Assembly: GCF_002286965.1 (NCBI RefSeq)
Contig: NZ_NSKD01000004.1
Span: forward strand, 1-64,000
Origin: Halovibrio salipaludis
GTDB lineage: Bacteria > Pseudomonadota > Gammaproteobacteria > Pseudomonadales > Oleiphilaceae
Direction of reading: 5' to 3'
Length of the DNA stretch: 64,000 nt
The notes below the pieces were generated by a model. The model did not search any database and was not told the origin of the DNA. It saw nothing but the letters and a program-made list of their open reading frames with translations. Positions 63,836 through 64,000 of the stretch are shown piece by piece. The position numbers were made by a program, and so were the translations under genes. Numbering within the stretch: position 1 is the stretch's first letter; each line of letters begins with the position of its first letter.

Positions 63836-64000
63836 ATGGGGGGCGGAGAAACCGTACTGGGCCAGATCACCTCGGTTTACGGGGTGCAGGGCTGGGTGAA
63901 GGTGTATTCGTACACTGAGCCCCGGGAGAATATCTTTCAGTACAGCAACTGGACCCTGGTGGATGGGCGTTCACCGTCCCGCGAGCCCCGCAAGGTCCGC
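63836..64000 (+). CDS. rimM: Ribosome maturation factor RimM (partial)
   Basis: The first 55 codons are present and the gene runs off the window. VLGQITSVYGVQGWVKVYSYTEPRENIFQYSNW is the RimM N-terminal beta-barrel signature. RimM helps assemble the 30S head with S19. AGGGAG precedes the ATG at 63836. Position after rpsP is canonical. Confidence 0.95.
   Translation, partial: MGGGETVLGQITSVYGVQGWVKVYSYTEPRENIFQYSNWTLVDGRSPSREPRKVR

Overview
The window is GC-rich chromosomal DNA, densely packed and almost free of mobile DNA. Gene content and order point to a gammaproteobacterium: ychF-pth-rplY-prs-tRNA(Gln)-ispE-lolB opposite hemA-prfA-prmC-moeB, minCDE, argD-argF, and ffh-rpsP-rimM. A halophilic or haloalkaliphilic member near the Ectothiorhodospiraceae is my best guess, from acidic low-complexity tails and many osmotic or envelope genes. 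That assignment is inference.

Layout. 1-405 holds a REP-like palindrome cluster and no credible gene. 406-4128 carries an AraC-type regulator, an amidohydrolase-fold protein and a PAS-GAF-PAS-GGDEF cyclase; a shared 10-bp motif lies upstream of the last two. 4252-8633 has a small ribbon-helix-helix protein, a SulP transporter, an MliC-META lipoprotein, a DUF488 protein and an uncharacterised lipoprotein. 8630-12913 (minus) is an Mce-type lipid transport operon (STAS-MlaE, MlaF, MlaD, auxiliary lipoprotein) behind a secreted dienelactone-hydrolase-like enzyme. 13091-16410 pairs an ATP-grasp ligase with a CocE/NonD hydrolase. 16421-21708 holds an acyl-CoA ligase, uppP, tRNA-Met, an alanine symporter and alanine dehydrogenase. 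21893-32977 is housekeeping: translation, PRPP, isoprenoid, haem and lipoprotein sorting. 32992-38616 holds a photolyase, then a tight five-gene cassette: DUF432, MscS channel, RimB-like protease, RimK ligase, aspartoacylase-like hydrolase. 38627-43271 (minus) has START-CBS-PhoH and minCDE. 43370-52543 has dinB, a glycosyltransferase with a PAP2 phosphatase, Tas, an acetyl-CoA hydrolase/transferase, a SlyD-like FKBP and an RstA/RstB pair that runs into glpK. 54027-64000 has argDF, grxD, a TonB-like protein, DUF1631, a CorC/CNNM protein, ypjD, ffh, rpsP and the start of rimM.

How parts work together. AgcS and Ald form an alanine uptake and catabolism pair. Two unrelated loci each pair an ATP-grasp ligase with an amide- or ester-type hydrolase, i.e. 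make-and-break chemistry. In one of them these enzymes are coupled to a mechanosensitive channel. This DUF432-MscS-RimB-RimK-deacylase cassette is the best candidate for an incompletely described system. Several short regulatory structures are also visible: a promoter whose -35 box is embedded in a hairpin (tRNA-Met), terminators within about 20 nt of the uppP and argD start codons, and operator-like palindromes before the SulP gene, ald and rstA.
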